This document shows positions 1-12,000 of a stretch of DNA of 64,000 nucleotides, piece after piece (the stretch's first letter is position 1; the number at the start of each line of letters is the position of its first letter). The notes beneath the pieces were generated by a model. That model ran no database searches and was not told the DNA's origin. It saw only the letters and a list, made by a program, of their open reading frames with translations. Source of the DNA: Oscarella lobularis. Its lineage: Eukaryota; Porifera; Homoscleromorpha; Homosclerophorida; Oscarellidae. The stretch covers positions 1,984,001-2,048,000 of the forward strand of contig NC_089192.1 of assembly GCF_947507565.1 (NCBI RefSeq). The letters are read 5' to 3'. The translations under genes were made by a program, and so were the position numbers.

Positions 1-2
1 AC

Positions 3-3000
3 GTCAATTCCACGGTCATTTTGGAAATGCTGTTCATTTCTATGGAATCGTCAATAATGACGGCGTGTGGTCGACTCACGACGTGCTGGCCAACGTTCTG
101 ATTTTCTGTGAAGCTTATGCGATCGTCATTTCCTATTCCGACGCCCAAATCCAATTGCGGACCATCGTTGACAAAGACGGTGGAGACGTTCACAAATACT
201 GGCAAGCTTGCAGTCCCCTCTCTGTCCCAAACGGTAACCGTGATCTGAGACACGACTCTCGCTGGTTCAGAGACGGTGATGTCATACGTGGCGGAACGCA
301 ATATCTACAGTTACAAGGAAGGTAAAGACACAAAAGAGAAACATATATGTTAATTTGTACTTCAAGATAAACCGCCAAAGAGGCGACGCCGCTCAGATAA
401 ACAACGTTCGTGCCCGATCCAACAATGGTCACTCTGAGGCCACTTTCAACGGTTTCATTGACGAATATGATGTCTCCAGGACGAGACGTACTGAATGAAA
501 GCATGGCATTGCCAGCAAAGAAACTGTCCACATCAATCAGTACAGTAGACATGGGGAAGATGGCTACAGGCGATCCGTTTTCGACGTATGTAATCGAATG
601 AGATCTATCTGCAAGTGAAGCAAACTGAGGGGGCTGACTGGACGGCGAGAAACGTAGAATTGGACCGTCGTTGACAGGAGTGACCAAGATGGGAAGTATG
701 GCTGGAGCGCTGCTGTTCTGCCCATCGTTCACAGTCACATAGACCATTCTATCAACACAAGTCATTTATGAAAGCGCAATATAAATTCTATAATAATAAC
801 CTTGTGTCTGACGAAAGATTGAAAGGAGGGTTTAAATTGTTGACAAAACCGAAAGACGACAACACCATTTCGTAATATTTGATTCCAGCGCTTCCACATA
901 GTCTCTGCGAAAAACAAAAACATAGAGAAAACGTCTCTCTACGGACACGCTTCAGTTGTACCACAAACTGATTTTCGCTGTCACTTTCGATATTTATACC
1001 AAATGCCGCCGCAACAGACGAATTCAAAACCAACGCGTCACCATCGTGCCCATTCACAAGTCTAACCGTTGCTCTTTATAGAAAAAAGGACATATTGTCA
1101 AAATCATCGCGATACGTTGTCTGACTAATTAAAGAAGGATTACCCTGTCATGTTGACGTCATTGACATCCGTTATGTTGACACTACCATCGGGAAGCAAA
1201 CTTGGTGGATGCCCTTCTGTGTAAAGCAGATCGTCTTGGGTCAATGTTACGACCGGAGCAACGTTAAAATCAATTAGCCGGACGCTGAAGAAAACGCTGT
1301 AGAATTAATAATAGCCATTATTGTTGAGGACGCACAGAACAGTGGCAGTTGTCCTGAACTTCCCGTCAAATACGTCGAACTCAATAGTGACGTCGTCCAA
1401 TCCTTCAAAATCTGATTCCCTGAAATTGAACACTATAAAATGTCTAAATTATTATCTAAGCATTGCATTACAAATTTGTGTAAGTGACATTATTGAGAAG
1501 AGCTTGAAAAACAACAGTCGATGCATTTCCAGTGAAAGAAATTAATTTTCCAGCCTCTTTTACCTTGTACAACGTTCGTAAATAATTGCGGTACATTAAA
1601 CACTGTACAGAACTGTTACCTCTGTCTCAACTATTTCACTGTGATCTTTAATTGCCACAGTCCCACTTCCACTTGACAAAATTCTCGCAGTGGCAGATTG
1701 TATAAGATGGCTGTCATTTAAACATAAAATCAGTCAAACATACTGAAAAAGATCGAATACATTTCATGATCCGGGTCCGTAAGAATGAGTGAATTGCTGG
1801 TGACATCAATAGAAGTTCGTCTGCCTTCTTCGTATCTTATAACAGGCGCTTCAAAAAAATTATAGCGAGTGCTTTATTTTAAGGTAGAAAAACTTTACTT
1901 CCGATTGTTAAAACAGGTTCTTCGTCGTTATTTCCAACAAACCTAACTGTCACGCCAATCACAGGAGTAGAAAACCCGTTCGAATCAATGACCGTAACAA
2001 GAATTGTTCTAGAACAAAAGACAATTTGGCACAACAAGGAAAGCTACTCAGTAAGTATAAGATACCTTTGATAAAAATCCGGATCTACTTCGCGGTTGAA
2101 AAAGGCAAGAGAAAGAAGTACGTGCGTCAAATTGCTTGAAGTAGCGCCTCGTCGAACTTTTATTCCTCTAATAAATTTTAGTTAAGATCGTCACGCCAAT
2201 CTCACAAAAAACATTTTGCGATTGTATAACATACCTGCCAGGTGAAAGCGTAAATTGCGACGTAAGAAGACCAATTATGGCATTCCTTTCATAAATTTCA
2301 AGTCTTCCCACAAAAGCGGCTTCGACTGGATTAAAGGAGACCTACGCAGAAATAATGTTAAAAAGCAAAACGTAAAAAAACCAGAACTTACACGCTCGCT
2401 CAAGCTCGCCGGATTCGTCAATTCAACGACTACTTCTCTCCAGTCCTTACATAGTCAATTAGCCAAATACGTATTATTCAATTTTTCCTTAAGTTAAGAA
2501 CCTCATTGCCAAATGCAGATGCGTCTAGATTCTCCTCTTTTGGTGCAAGCCAAACCGTCGAAAGTGGCTCACGAGACAGAACGGTTCGATTAAGTGTCGT
2601 ATTATCAGCGACGTTAAAATCGACAGCAACGTGTTCACATTCGCTTACTTTTCCCAGCGCCCCAGTACACGTAAAGAAATCAACGATTCTACACGTGTCG
2701 TTGCAACCGTCACCGTCCTTTCCCGTTCCATTCAGCGTGTCGCACTGCTCAAAGAACTCAAGAATCCCATTTCCGCAATTGAAGCACTGACTCGGCCCGT
2801 TGAATTCGTCATTGACCGGACACACAAAACCGTCTAGTATAGTGCAGCTGAACGAATCGCAGCCGAAGCCGCTCGAACCGGAATCGCAATCTTCACCGGG
2901 AACTCGCATTCCATCGCCGCACGTTTGGACGGAACAATTGCTTAGTCCTCCCACTGGAATTTGGCATCGGAATCCATTCTCGAGTACGCAAGCGGACGAG

Positions 3001-6000
3001 CAACCGTCTCCGTCGACGTTGTTGCCATCGTCGCATTCCTCAGATTCAACTTGGAGAGTTCCATCACCGCACTCAGGACATTCAACAGTGACATTACTGC
3101 CACTCTGAATGTTATTAAGTGCTTGGCAATAATCGGTTTGACTCGTAGAATTAGTGCCACTGCTGACGAGCCCATAAACACCCGATGTTTCGTTGATTGA
3201 TCGGCGGAACCGGTTGCCGCCGTTCCTGCGGCGAATTTCGCATTCCAACAATGCATCATTGCTTAATTGCAAAGAAGAACCGGTTCCAGTAATTAAGTCT
3301 TCGAATACCGACGTTAGCAGATTAATAATTGTTGGCGATCCTAAGTTCAGGGCAGTGTCAATCCGTCCACATATCACAAAGCCTTCTTCCTCCAAAGCAG
3401 ATCTAAGTTCAGCAACGTTTGGTGAGTTAGCCGGACACGATCGCACAATGTCGAGCATTATGTCAAAGTTGACATCGCGATAAGTAGACGATTCCTCCAA
3501 AATGTCTCGCAAAACTACCGCATCGTCAGCTGAAAAAAACGTATTGCAAAGATCGTCCTTCCGTACGCATTCTCCGAGGCCATTAAACAGACGATGGTCA
3601 ACGAGACGGCATTCTTCGGCAAAGGGCGCAAACATGCGAATGACACCGTAAACGTCGGCAATAGTATTGCTCGTCAAGTTCGCCAGACAGATTAAGACTT
3701 CGCTCCCCCACGTGTTGAAGTTGCCACTTCCACTTGCACTACAAGCAGGAGAGAGGAACGTATCGATATAGTTGGGTGAGTCACAAGGAAAGACACGTTT
3801 TGCGCACAAAATGAAATCGGTGCAGCTCTCAACGAGGGACGAACAGCGAGCTTCGCCTGTTGTTCCTTCTGGCGTATTTGACAAAGGAAGACTTGTTCCT
3901 ACCGAAAGAGTCGTTGCTTCTGGAGTAGTCGGGTCCGGAGGAGTAGTTACTAGAGAAGTTGTGGGACCAGAAGATGTTGCTTCTGGAGTAGTTGGCTCTG
4001 GAGTAGTAGGTTCTTCTGCAGTGGTGGGACCAGAAGTTGTTGCTTCCGGAGTAGTCGGTCCCGGTTGAGTAGTTGCTTCAGCACTTGTGGAACCAGAAGT
4101 TGTTAGTTCTGGAGTAGTCGAATCCGGTGGAGTAGTTGCTTCTGCAGTCGTGGGAAGAGGAGTTGTTACTTCTGGAGTAGTCGGTTTCGGTGGAGTAGTT
4201 GCTTCTCCAGTCGTGGGACCAGGAGTTGTTGCCTCTGAAGTAGTTGGATCTGCAGTTGTGGGACCAGAAATTGTTACTTCTGGAGTAGTTGGTTTTGGAG
4301 CAGTAGTTGCTTCTGCAATGGTTGGACCAGAAGTTGTTACTTCTGGAGTAGTCGGTTTCGGTGGAGTAGTTGCTTCTCCAGTCGTGGGACCAGGAGTTGT
4401 TGACTCTGGAGTAGTTGGTTCTGCAGTTGTGGGACCAGAAATTGTTACTTCTGGAGTAGTTGGTTTTGGAGCAGTAGTTGCTTCTGCAATGGTTGGACCA
4501 GAAGTTGTTGCTTCCGGAGTAGTCGGTTCCGGTGGAGTAGTTGCTCCTGCAGTAGTGGGACCAGAAGTTGTTACTTCTGGAGTAGTTGGTTCTGGAGGAG
4601 TAGTTGCTTCTGCAGTTGTGCGACCAAAAGTTGTTACTTCTGGAGTAGTTGGTTCTGAAGGAGTAGTTGCTTCTGCAGTTGTGGGACCAGAAGTTGTTGC
4701 TTCCGGAGCAGTCGGTTGCGGTGGAGTAGTTGCTTCCGCAGTTGTTGGACCAGAAGTTGTTACTTCAGGAGTAGTTGGCTCTGGAGTAGTAGGTGCTCCT
4801 GCAGTTGTGGGACCAGAAGTTGTTACTTCTGGAGTAGTTGGTTTTGGAGCAGTAGTTGCTTCTGCAGTGGTTGGACCAGAAGTTGTCGCTTCTGGAGTAG
4901 TCGGTTCCGGTTGAGTAGTTGCTTCTGCAGTAGTAGGACCAGAAGTTGTTACTTCTGGAGTAGTTGGTTCTGGAGGAGAAGTTGCTTCTGCAGTTGTGGG
5001 ACCAGAAGTTGTTACTTCTGGAGTAGTTGGTTCTGAAGGAGTAGTTGCTTCTGAAGTTGTGGGATCAAAAGTTGTTACTTCTGGAGTAGTCGGTTCCTGT
5101 GGAGTAGCTGCTTCTGCAGTTGTGGGACCAGAAGTAGTTACTTCTGGAGTAGTTGGTTCCGGAGGAGTAGTTGCTTCTGCAGTGGTGGGACCAGAAGTTG
5201 TTACTTCTGGAGTAGTTGGTTCTGGAGGAGTAGGTGCTTCTGCAGTTGTGGGACCAAAAGTTGTTACTTCTGGAGTAGTCGGTTCCGGTGGAGTAGTTGC
5301 TTCTGCAGTCGTGGGAACAGGAGTTGTTACTTCTTGAGTAGTCGGTTCCGGTGGAGTAGTTGCTTCTGCAGTCGTGGGACCAGGAGTTGTTGCCTCTGGA
5401 GTAGTTGGTTCTGCAGTTGTGAGGCCAGAAGTTGTTGCTTCTGGAGTAGTTGGTTTTGGAGGAGTAGTTGCTTCTGCAGTGGTTGGACCAGTAGTTGTTG
5501 CTTCTGGAGTAGTCGGTTCCGGAGGAGAAGTTCCTTCTTCAGTTGTGGGACGAGAAGTTGTTACTTCTGGAGTAGTTGGTTCTGGAGGTGTAGTTGCCTC
5601 TGCAGTTGTGGGACCAGAAGTTGTTGCTTCTGGAGTAGTCGGTTCCGGTTGAGTAGTTGCTTCTGCAGATGTGGGACCAGAAGTTGTTGCTTCCGGAGTA
5701 GTCGGTTCCGGTCTAGTAGTTGCTTCTGCAGTTGTGGGACCAGAAGTTGTTGCTTCTGGAGTTGTTCGCTCTGGAGTAGTAGGTGCTTCTGCAGTTGTGG
5801 GACCAAAAGTTGTTACTTCTGGAGTAGTCGGTTCCGGTGGAGTAGTTGCTTCTGCAGTCGTGGGAACAGGAGTTGTTACTTCTTGAGTAGTCGGTTCCGG
5901 TGGAGTAGTTGCTTCTGCAGTCGTGGGACCAGGAGTTGTTTCCTCTGGAGTAGTTCCTTCTTCAGTTGTGGGACCAGAAGTTGTTACTTCTGGAGTAGTT

Positions 6001-9000
6001 GGTTCTGGAGGAGTAGTTGCTTCTGCAGTTGTGGGACCAGAAGTTGATGCCTCTGGAGTAGTCGGTTCCGGAGGAGAAGTTGCTTCTTCAGTTGTGGGAC
6101 CAGAAGTTGTTACTTCTGGAGTAGTTGGTTCTGGAGGAGTAGTTGCTTCTGCAGTTGTGGGACCAGAAGTTGTTGCTTCTGAAGTAGTCGGTTCCGGAGG
6201 AGAAGTTGCTTCTTCAGTTGTGGGACCAAAAGTTGTTACTTCTGGAGTAGTCGGTTCCGGAGGAGTAGTTTCTTCTGCAGTTGTGGGACCTGAAGTTGTT
6301 GCTTCCGGAGTAGTCGGTTCCTGTTGAGTAGTTGCTTCTGCAGTTGTGGGACCAGAAGTTGTTGCTTCTGGAGTTGTTGGCTCTGGAGTAGTAGGTGCTT
6401 CTGCAGTTGTGGGACCAAAAGTTGTTACTTCTGGAGTAGTCAGTTCCGGTGGAGTAGTTGCTTCTGCAGTCGTGGGAACAGGAGTTGTTACTTCTTGAGT
6501 AGTCGGTTCCGGTGGAGTAGTTGCTTCTGCAGTCGTGAGACCAGGAGTTGTTGCCTCTGGAGTAGTTGGTTCTGCAGTTGTGGGGCCAGAAGTTGTTGCT
6601 TCTGGAGTAGTAGGTTTTGGAGGAGTAGTTGCTTCTGCAGTGGTTGGACCAGAAGTTGTTGCTTTTGGAGTAGTCGGTTCAGGAGGAGAAGTTCCTTCTT
6701 CAGTTGTGGGACCAGAAGTTGTTACTTCTGGAGTAGTTGGTTCTGGAGGAGTAGTTGCTTCCGCAGTTGTGGGACCAGAAGTTGTTGCCTCTGGAGTAGT
6801 CGGTTCCGGAGGAGAAGTTGCTTCTTCAGTTGTGGGACCAGAAGTTGTTACTTCTGGAGTAGTCGGTTCCGGAGGAGTAGTTGCTTCTGCAGTTGTGGGA
6901 CCAGAAGTTGTTGCTTCTGGAGTTGTTGGCTCTGGAGTAGTAGGTGCTTCTGCAGTGGTTGGACCAGAAGTTGTTGCTTCTGGAGTAGTCGCTTCCGGAG
7001 GAGTAGTTGCTTCTGCAGTAGTGGGACCAGAAGTTGTTACTTCTGCAGTAGTTGGTTTTGGAGGAGTAGTTGCTTCTGCAGTGGTTGGACCAGAAGTTGT
7101 TGCTTCCGGAGTAGTCGGTTCCGGTGGAGTACTTGCCTCTGCAGTAGTGCGACCAGAAGTTGTTACTTCTGCAGTAGTTGGTTCTGGAGGAGTAGTTGCT
7201 TCTGCAGTTGTAGGACCAGAAGTTGTTACTTCTGGAGTAGTTGGTTCTGGAGGAGTAGTTGCTTCTGCAGTTGTGGGACCAGAAGTTGTTGCTTCTGGAG
7301 TAGTCGGTTCCGGTTGAGTAGTTGCTTCTGCAGTTGTAGGACCAGAAGTTGTTACTTCTGGAGTAGTTGGTTCTGGAGGAGTAGTTTCTTCTGCAGTGGT
7401 TGGACCAGAAGTTGTTACTTCTGGAGTAGTCGGTTCCGGTTGAGTAGTTGCTTCTGCAGTTGTGGGACCAGAAGTTGTTTCTTCTGGAGTAGTCGGTTCC
7501 GGAGGAGAAGTTGCTTCTTCAGCTGTGGGACCAGAAGTTGTTACTTCTGGAGTAGTTGCTTCTGGAGGAGTAGTTGCTTCTGCAGTTGTGGGACCAAAAG
7601 TTTTTGCTTCTGAAGTAGTCGGTTCCGGAGGAGAAGTTGCTTCTTCAGTTGTGGGACCAGAAGTTGTTACTTCTGGAGTAGTTGTTTCTGGAGGAGTAGT
7701 TGCTTCTGCAGTTGTGGGACCAAAAGTTGTTGCTTCTGAAGTAGTCGGTTCCGGAGGAGAAGTTGCTTTTTCAGTTGTGGGACCAGAAGTTGTTACATCT
7801 GGAGTAGTCGGTTCCGGAGGAGTAGTTGCTTCTGCAGTTGTAGGACCAGAAGTTGTTACTTCTGGAGTAGTTGGTTATGGAGGAGTAGTTTCTTCTGCAG
7901 TGGTTGGACCAGAAGTTGTTACTTCTGGAGTAGTCGGTTCCGGTTGAGTAGTTGCTTCTGCAGTTGTGGGACCAGAAGTTGTTTCTTCTGGAGTAGTCGG
8001 TTCCGGAGGAGAAGTTGCTTCTTCAGCTGTGGGACCAGAAGTTGTTACTTCTGGAGTAGTTGCTTCTGCAGTTGTGGGACCAGAAGTTGTTGCTTCTGGA
8101 GTAGTTGGTTCTGGAGAAGTAGTTGCTTCTGCAGTTGTAGGACCAGAAGTTGTTGCCTCTGGAGTAGTCGGTTCCGGAGGAGAAGTTGCTTCTTCAGTTG
8201 TGGGACTAGAAGTTGTTACTTCTGGAGTAGTTGGTTCTGGAGGAGTAGTTGCCTCTGCAGTTGTGGGACCAGAAGTTGTTGCTTCTGGAGTAGTCGGTTC
8301 CGGAGGAGAAGTTGCTTCTTCAGTTGTGGGACCAGAAGTTGTTACTTCTGGAGTAGTTGGTTCTGGAGGAGTGGTTACTTCTGCAGTTGTGGGACCAGAA
8401 GTTGTTGCTTCTGGAGTAGTCGGTTCCGGTTGAGTAGTTGCTTCTGCAGTTGTAGGACCAGAAGTTGTTACTTCTGGAGTAGTTGGTTCTGGAGGAGTAG
8501 TTGCTTCTGCAGTTGTGGGACCAGAAGTTGTTGCTTCTGAAGTAGTCGGTTCCGGAGGAGAAGTTGCTCCTTCAGTTGTGGGACCAGAAGTTGTTACTTC
8601 TGGAGTAGTTGGTTCTGGAGGAGTAGTTTCTTCTGCAGTGGTTGGACCAGAAGTTGTTGCTTCTGGAGTAGTCGGTTCCGGTTGAGTAGTTGCTTCTGCA
8701 GTTGTGGGACCAGAAGTTGTTGCTTCTGGAGTAGTCGTTTCCGGTTGAGTAGTTGCTTCTTCAGTTGTAGGACCAGAAGTTGTTACTTCTGGAGTAGTTG
8801 GTTCTGGAGGAGTAGTTGCTTCTGCAGTTGTGGGACCAGAAGTTGTTGCTTCTGGAGTTGTCGGTTCCGGAGGAGAAGTTGCTTCTTCAGTTGTGGGACC
8901 AGAAGTTGTTACTTCTGGAGTAGTTGGTTCTGGAGGAGTAGTTGCTTCTGCAGTTGTGGGACCAGAAGTTGTTGCTTCTGAAGTAGTCGGTTCCGGAGGA

Positions 9001-12000
9001 GAAGTTGCTTCTTCAGTTGTGGGACCAGAAGTTGTTACTTCTGGAGTAGTTGGTTCTGGAGGAGTAGTTTCTTCTGCAGTGGTTGGACCAGAAGTTGTTG
9101 CTTCTGGAGTAGTCGGTTCCGGTTGAGTAGTTGCTTCTGCAGTTGTGGGACCAGAAGTTGTTGCTTCTGGAGTTGTTGGCTCTGGAGTAGTAGGTGCTTC
9201 TGCAGTTGTGGGACCAAAAGTTGTTACTTCTGGAGTAGTCGGTTCCGGTGGAGTAGTTGCTTCTGCAGTCGTGGGAACAGGAGTTGTTACTTCTTGAGTA
9301 GTCGGTTCCGGTGGAGTAGTTGCTTCTGCAGTCGTGGGACCAGGAGTTGTTGCCTTTGGAGTAGATGGTTCTGCAGTTGTGGGGCCAGAAGTTGTTGCTT
9401 CTGGAGTTGTTGGCTCTGGAGTAGTAGGTGCTTCTGCAGTGGTTGGACCAGAAGTTGTTGCTTCTGGAGTAGTCGGTTCCGGAGGAGTAGTTGCTTCTGC
9501 AGTAGTGGGACCAGAAGTTGTTACTTCTGCAGTAGTTGGTTTTGGAGGAGTAGTTGCTTCTGCAGTGGTTGGACCAGAAGTTGTTGCTTCCGGAGTAGTC
9601 GGTTCCGGTTGAGTAGTTGCTTCCGCAGTTGTGGGACCTGAAGTTGTTGCTTCCGGAGTAGTCGGTTCCTGTTGAGTAGTTGCTTCTGCAGTAGTGGGAC
9701 CAGAAGTTGTTACTTCTGCAGTAGTTGGTTTTGGAGGAGTAGTTGCTTCTGCAGTGGTTGGACCAGAAGTTGTTGCTTCCGGAGTAGTCGGTTCCGGTTG
9801 AGTAGTTGCTTCCGCAGTTGTGGGACCTGAAGTTGTTGCTTCCGGAGTAGTCGGTTCCTGTTGAGTAGTTGCTTCTGCAGTTGTGGGACCAGAAGTTGTT
9901 GCTACTGGAGTTGTTGGCTCTGGAGTAGTAGGTGCTTCTGCAGTTGTGGGACCAAAAGTTGTTACTTCTGGAGTAGTCGGTTCCGGTGGAGTAGTTGCTT
10001 CTGCAGTCGTGGGAACAGGAGTTGTTACTTCTTGAGTAGTCGGTTCCGGTGGAGTAGTTGCTTCTGCAGTCGTGAGACCAGGAGTTGTTGCCTCTGGAGT
10101 AGTTGGTTCTGCAGTTGTGGGGCCAGAAGTTGTTGCTTCTGGAGTAGTAGGTTTTGGAGGAGTAGTTGCTTCTGCAGTGGTTGGACCAGAAGTTGTTCCT
10201 TCTGGAGTAGTCGGTTCCGGAGGAGAAGTTCCTTCTTCAGTTGTGGGACCAGAAGTTGTTACTTCTGGAGTAGTTGGTTTTGGAGGAGTAGTTGCTTCTG
10301 CAGTGGTTGGACCAGAAGTTGTTGCTTCCGGAGTAGTCGGTTCCGGTGGAGTACTTGCTTCTGCAGTAGTGCGACCAGAAGTTGTTACTTCTGCAGTAGT
10401 TGGTTCTGGAGGAGTAGTTGCTTCTGCAGTTGTAGGACCAGAAGTTGTTACTTCTGGAGTAGTTGGTTCTGGAGGAGTAGTTGCTTCTGCAGTTGTGGGA
10501 CCAGAAGTTGTTGCTTCTGGAGTAGTCGGTTCCGGTTGAGTAGTTGCTTCTGCAGTTGTGGGACCAGAAGTTGTTGCTTCTGGAGTTGTTGGCTCTGGAG
10601 TAGTAGGTGCTTCTGCAGTTGTGGGACCAAAAGTTGTTACTTCTGGAGTAGTCGGTTCCGGTGGAGTAGTTGCTTCTGCAGTCGTGGGAACAGGAGTTGT
10701 TACTTCTTGAGTAGTCGGTTCCGGTGGAGTAGTTGCTTCTGCAGTCGTGGGACCAGGAGTTGTTGCCTCTGGAGTAGTTGGTTCTGCAGTTGTGGGGCCA
10801 GAAGTTGTTGCTTCTGGAGTAGTTGGTTTTGGAGGAGTAGTTGCTTCTGCAGTGGATGGACCAGAAGTTGTTGTTTCTGGAGTAGTCGGTTCCGGAGGAG
10901 AAGTTCCTTCTTCAGTTGCGGGACCAGAAGTTGTTCCTTCTGGAGTAGTTGGTTCTGGAGAAGTAGTTGCTTCTGCAGTTGTAGGACCAGAAGTTGTTGC
11001 CTCTGGAGTAGTCGGTTCCGGAGGAGAAGTTGCTTCTTCAGTTGTGGGACTAGAAGTTGTTACTTCTGGAGTAGTTGGTTCTGGAGGAGTAGTTGCCTCT
11101 GCAGTTGTGGGACCAGAAGTTGTTGCTTCTGGAGTAGTCGGTTCCGGAGGAGAAGTTGCTTCTTCAGTTGTGGGACCAGAAGTTGTTACTTCTGGAGTAG
11201 TTGGTTCTGGAGGAGTGGTTGCTTCTGCAGTTGTGGGACCAGAAGTTGTTGCTTCTGGAGTAGTCGGTTCCGGTTGAGTAGTTGCTTCTGCAGTTGTAGG
11301 ACCAGAAGTTGTTACTTCTGGAGTAGTTGGTTCTGGAGGAGTAGTTTCTTCTGCAGTGGTTGGACCAGAAGTTGTTACTTCTGGAGTTGTCGGTTCCGGA
11401 GGAGAAGTTGCTTCTTCAGTTGTGGGACCAGAAGTTGTTACTTCTGGAGTAGTTGGTTCTGGAGGAGTGGTTGCTTCTGCAGTTGTGGGACCAGAAGTTG
11501 TTGCTTCTGGAGTAGTCGGTTCCGGTTGAGTAGTTGCTTCTGCAGTTGTAGGACCAGAAGTTGTTACTTCTGGAGTAGTTGGTTCTGGAGGAGTAGTTTC
11601 TTCTGCAGTGGTTGGACCAGAAGTTGTTACTTCTGGAGTTGTCGGTTCCGGTTGAGTAGTTGCTTCTGCAGTTGTGGGACCAGAAGTTGTTTCTTCTGGA
11701 GTAGTCGGTTCCGGAGGAGAAGTTGCTTCTTCAGTTGTGGGAGCAGAAGTTGTTACTTCTGGAGTAGTTGCTTCTGGAGGAGTAGTTGCTTCTGCAGTTG
11801 TGGGACCAAAAGTTTTTGCTTCTGAAGTAGTCGGTTCCGGAGGAGAAGTTGCTTCTTCAGTTGTGGGACCAGAAGTTGTTACTTCTGGAGTAGTTGTTTC
11901 TGGAGGAGTAGTTGCTTCTGCAGTTGTGGGACCAAAAGTTGTTGCTTCTGAAGTAGTCGGTTCCGGAGGAGAAGTTGCTTTTTCAGTTGTGGGACCAGAA

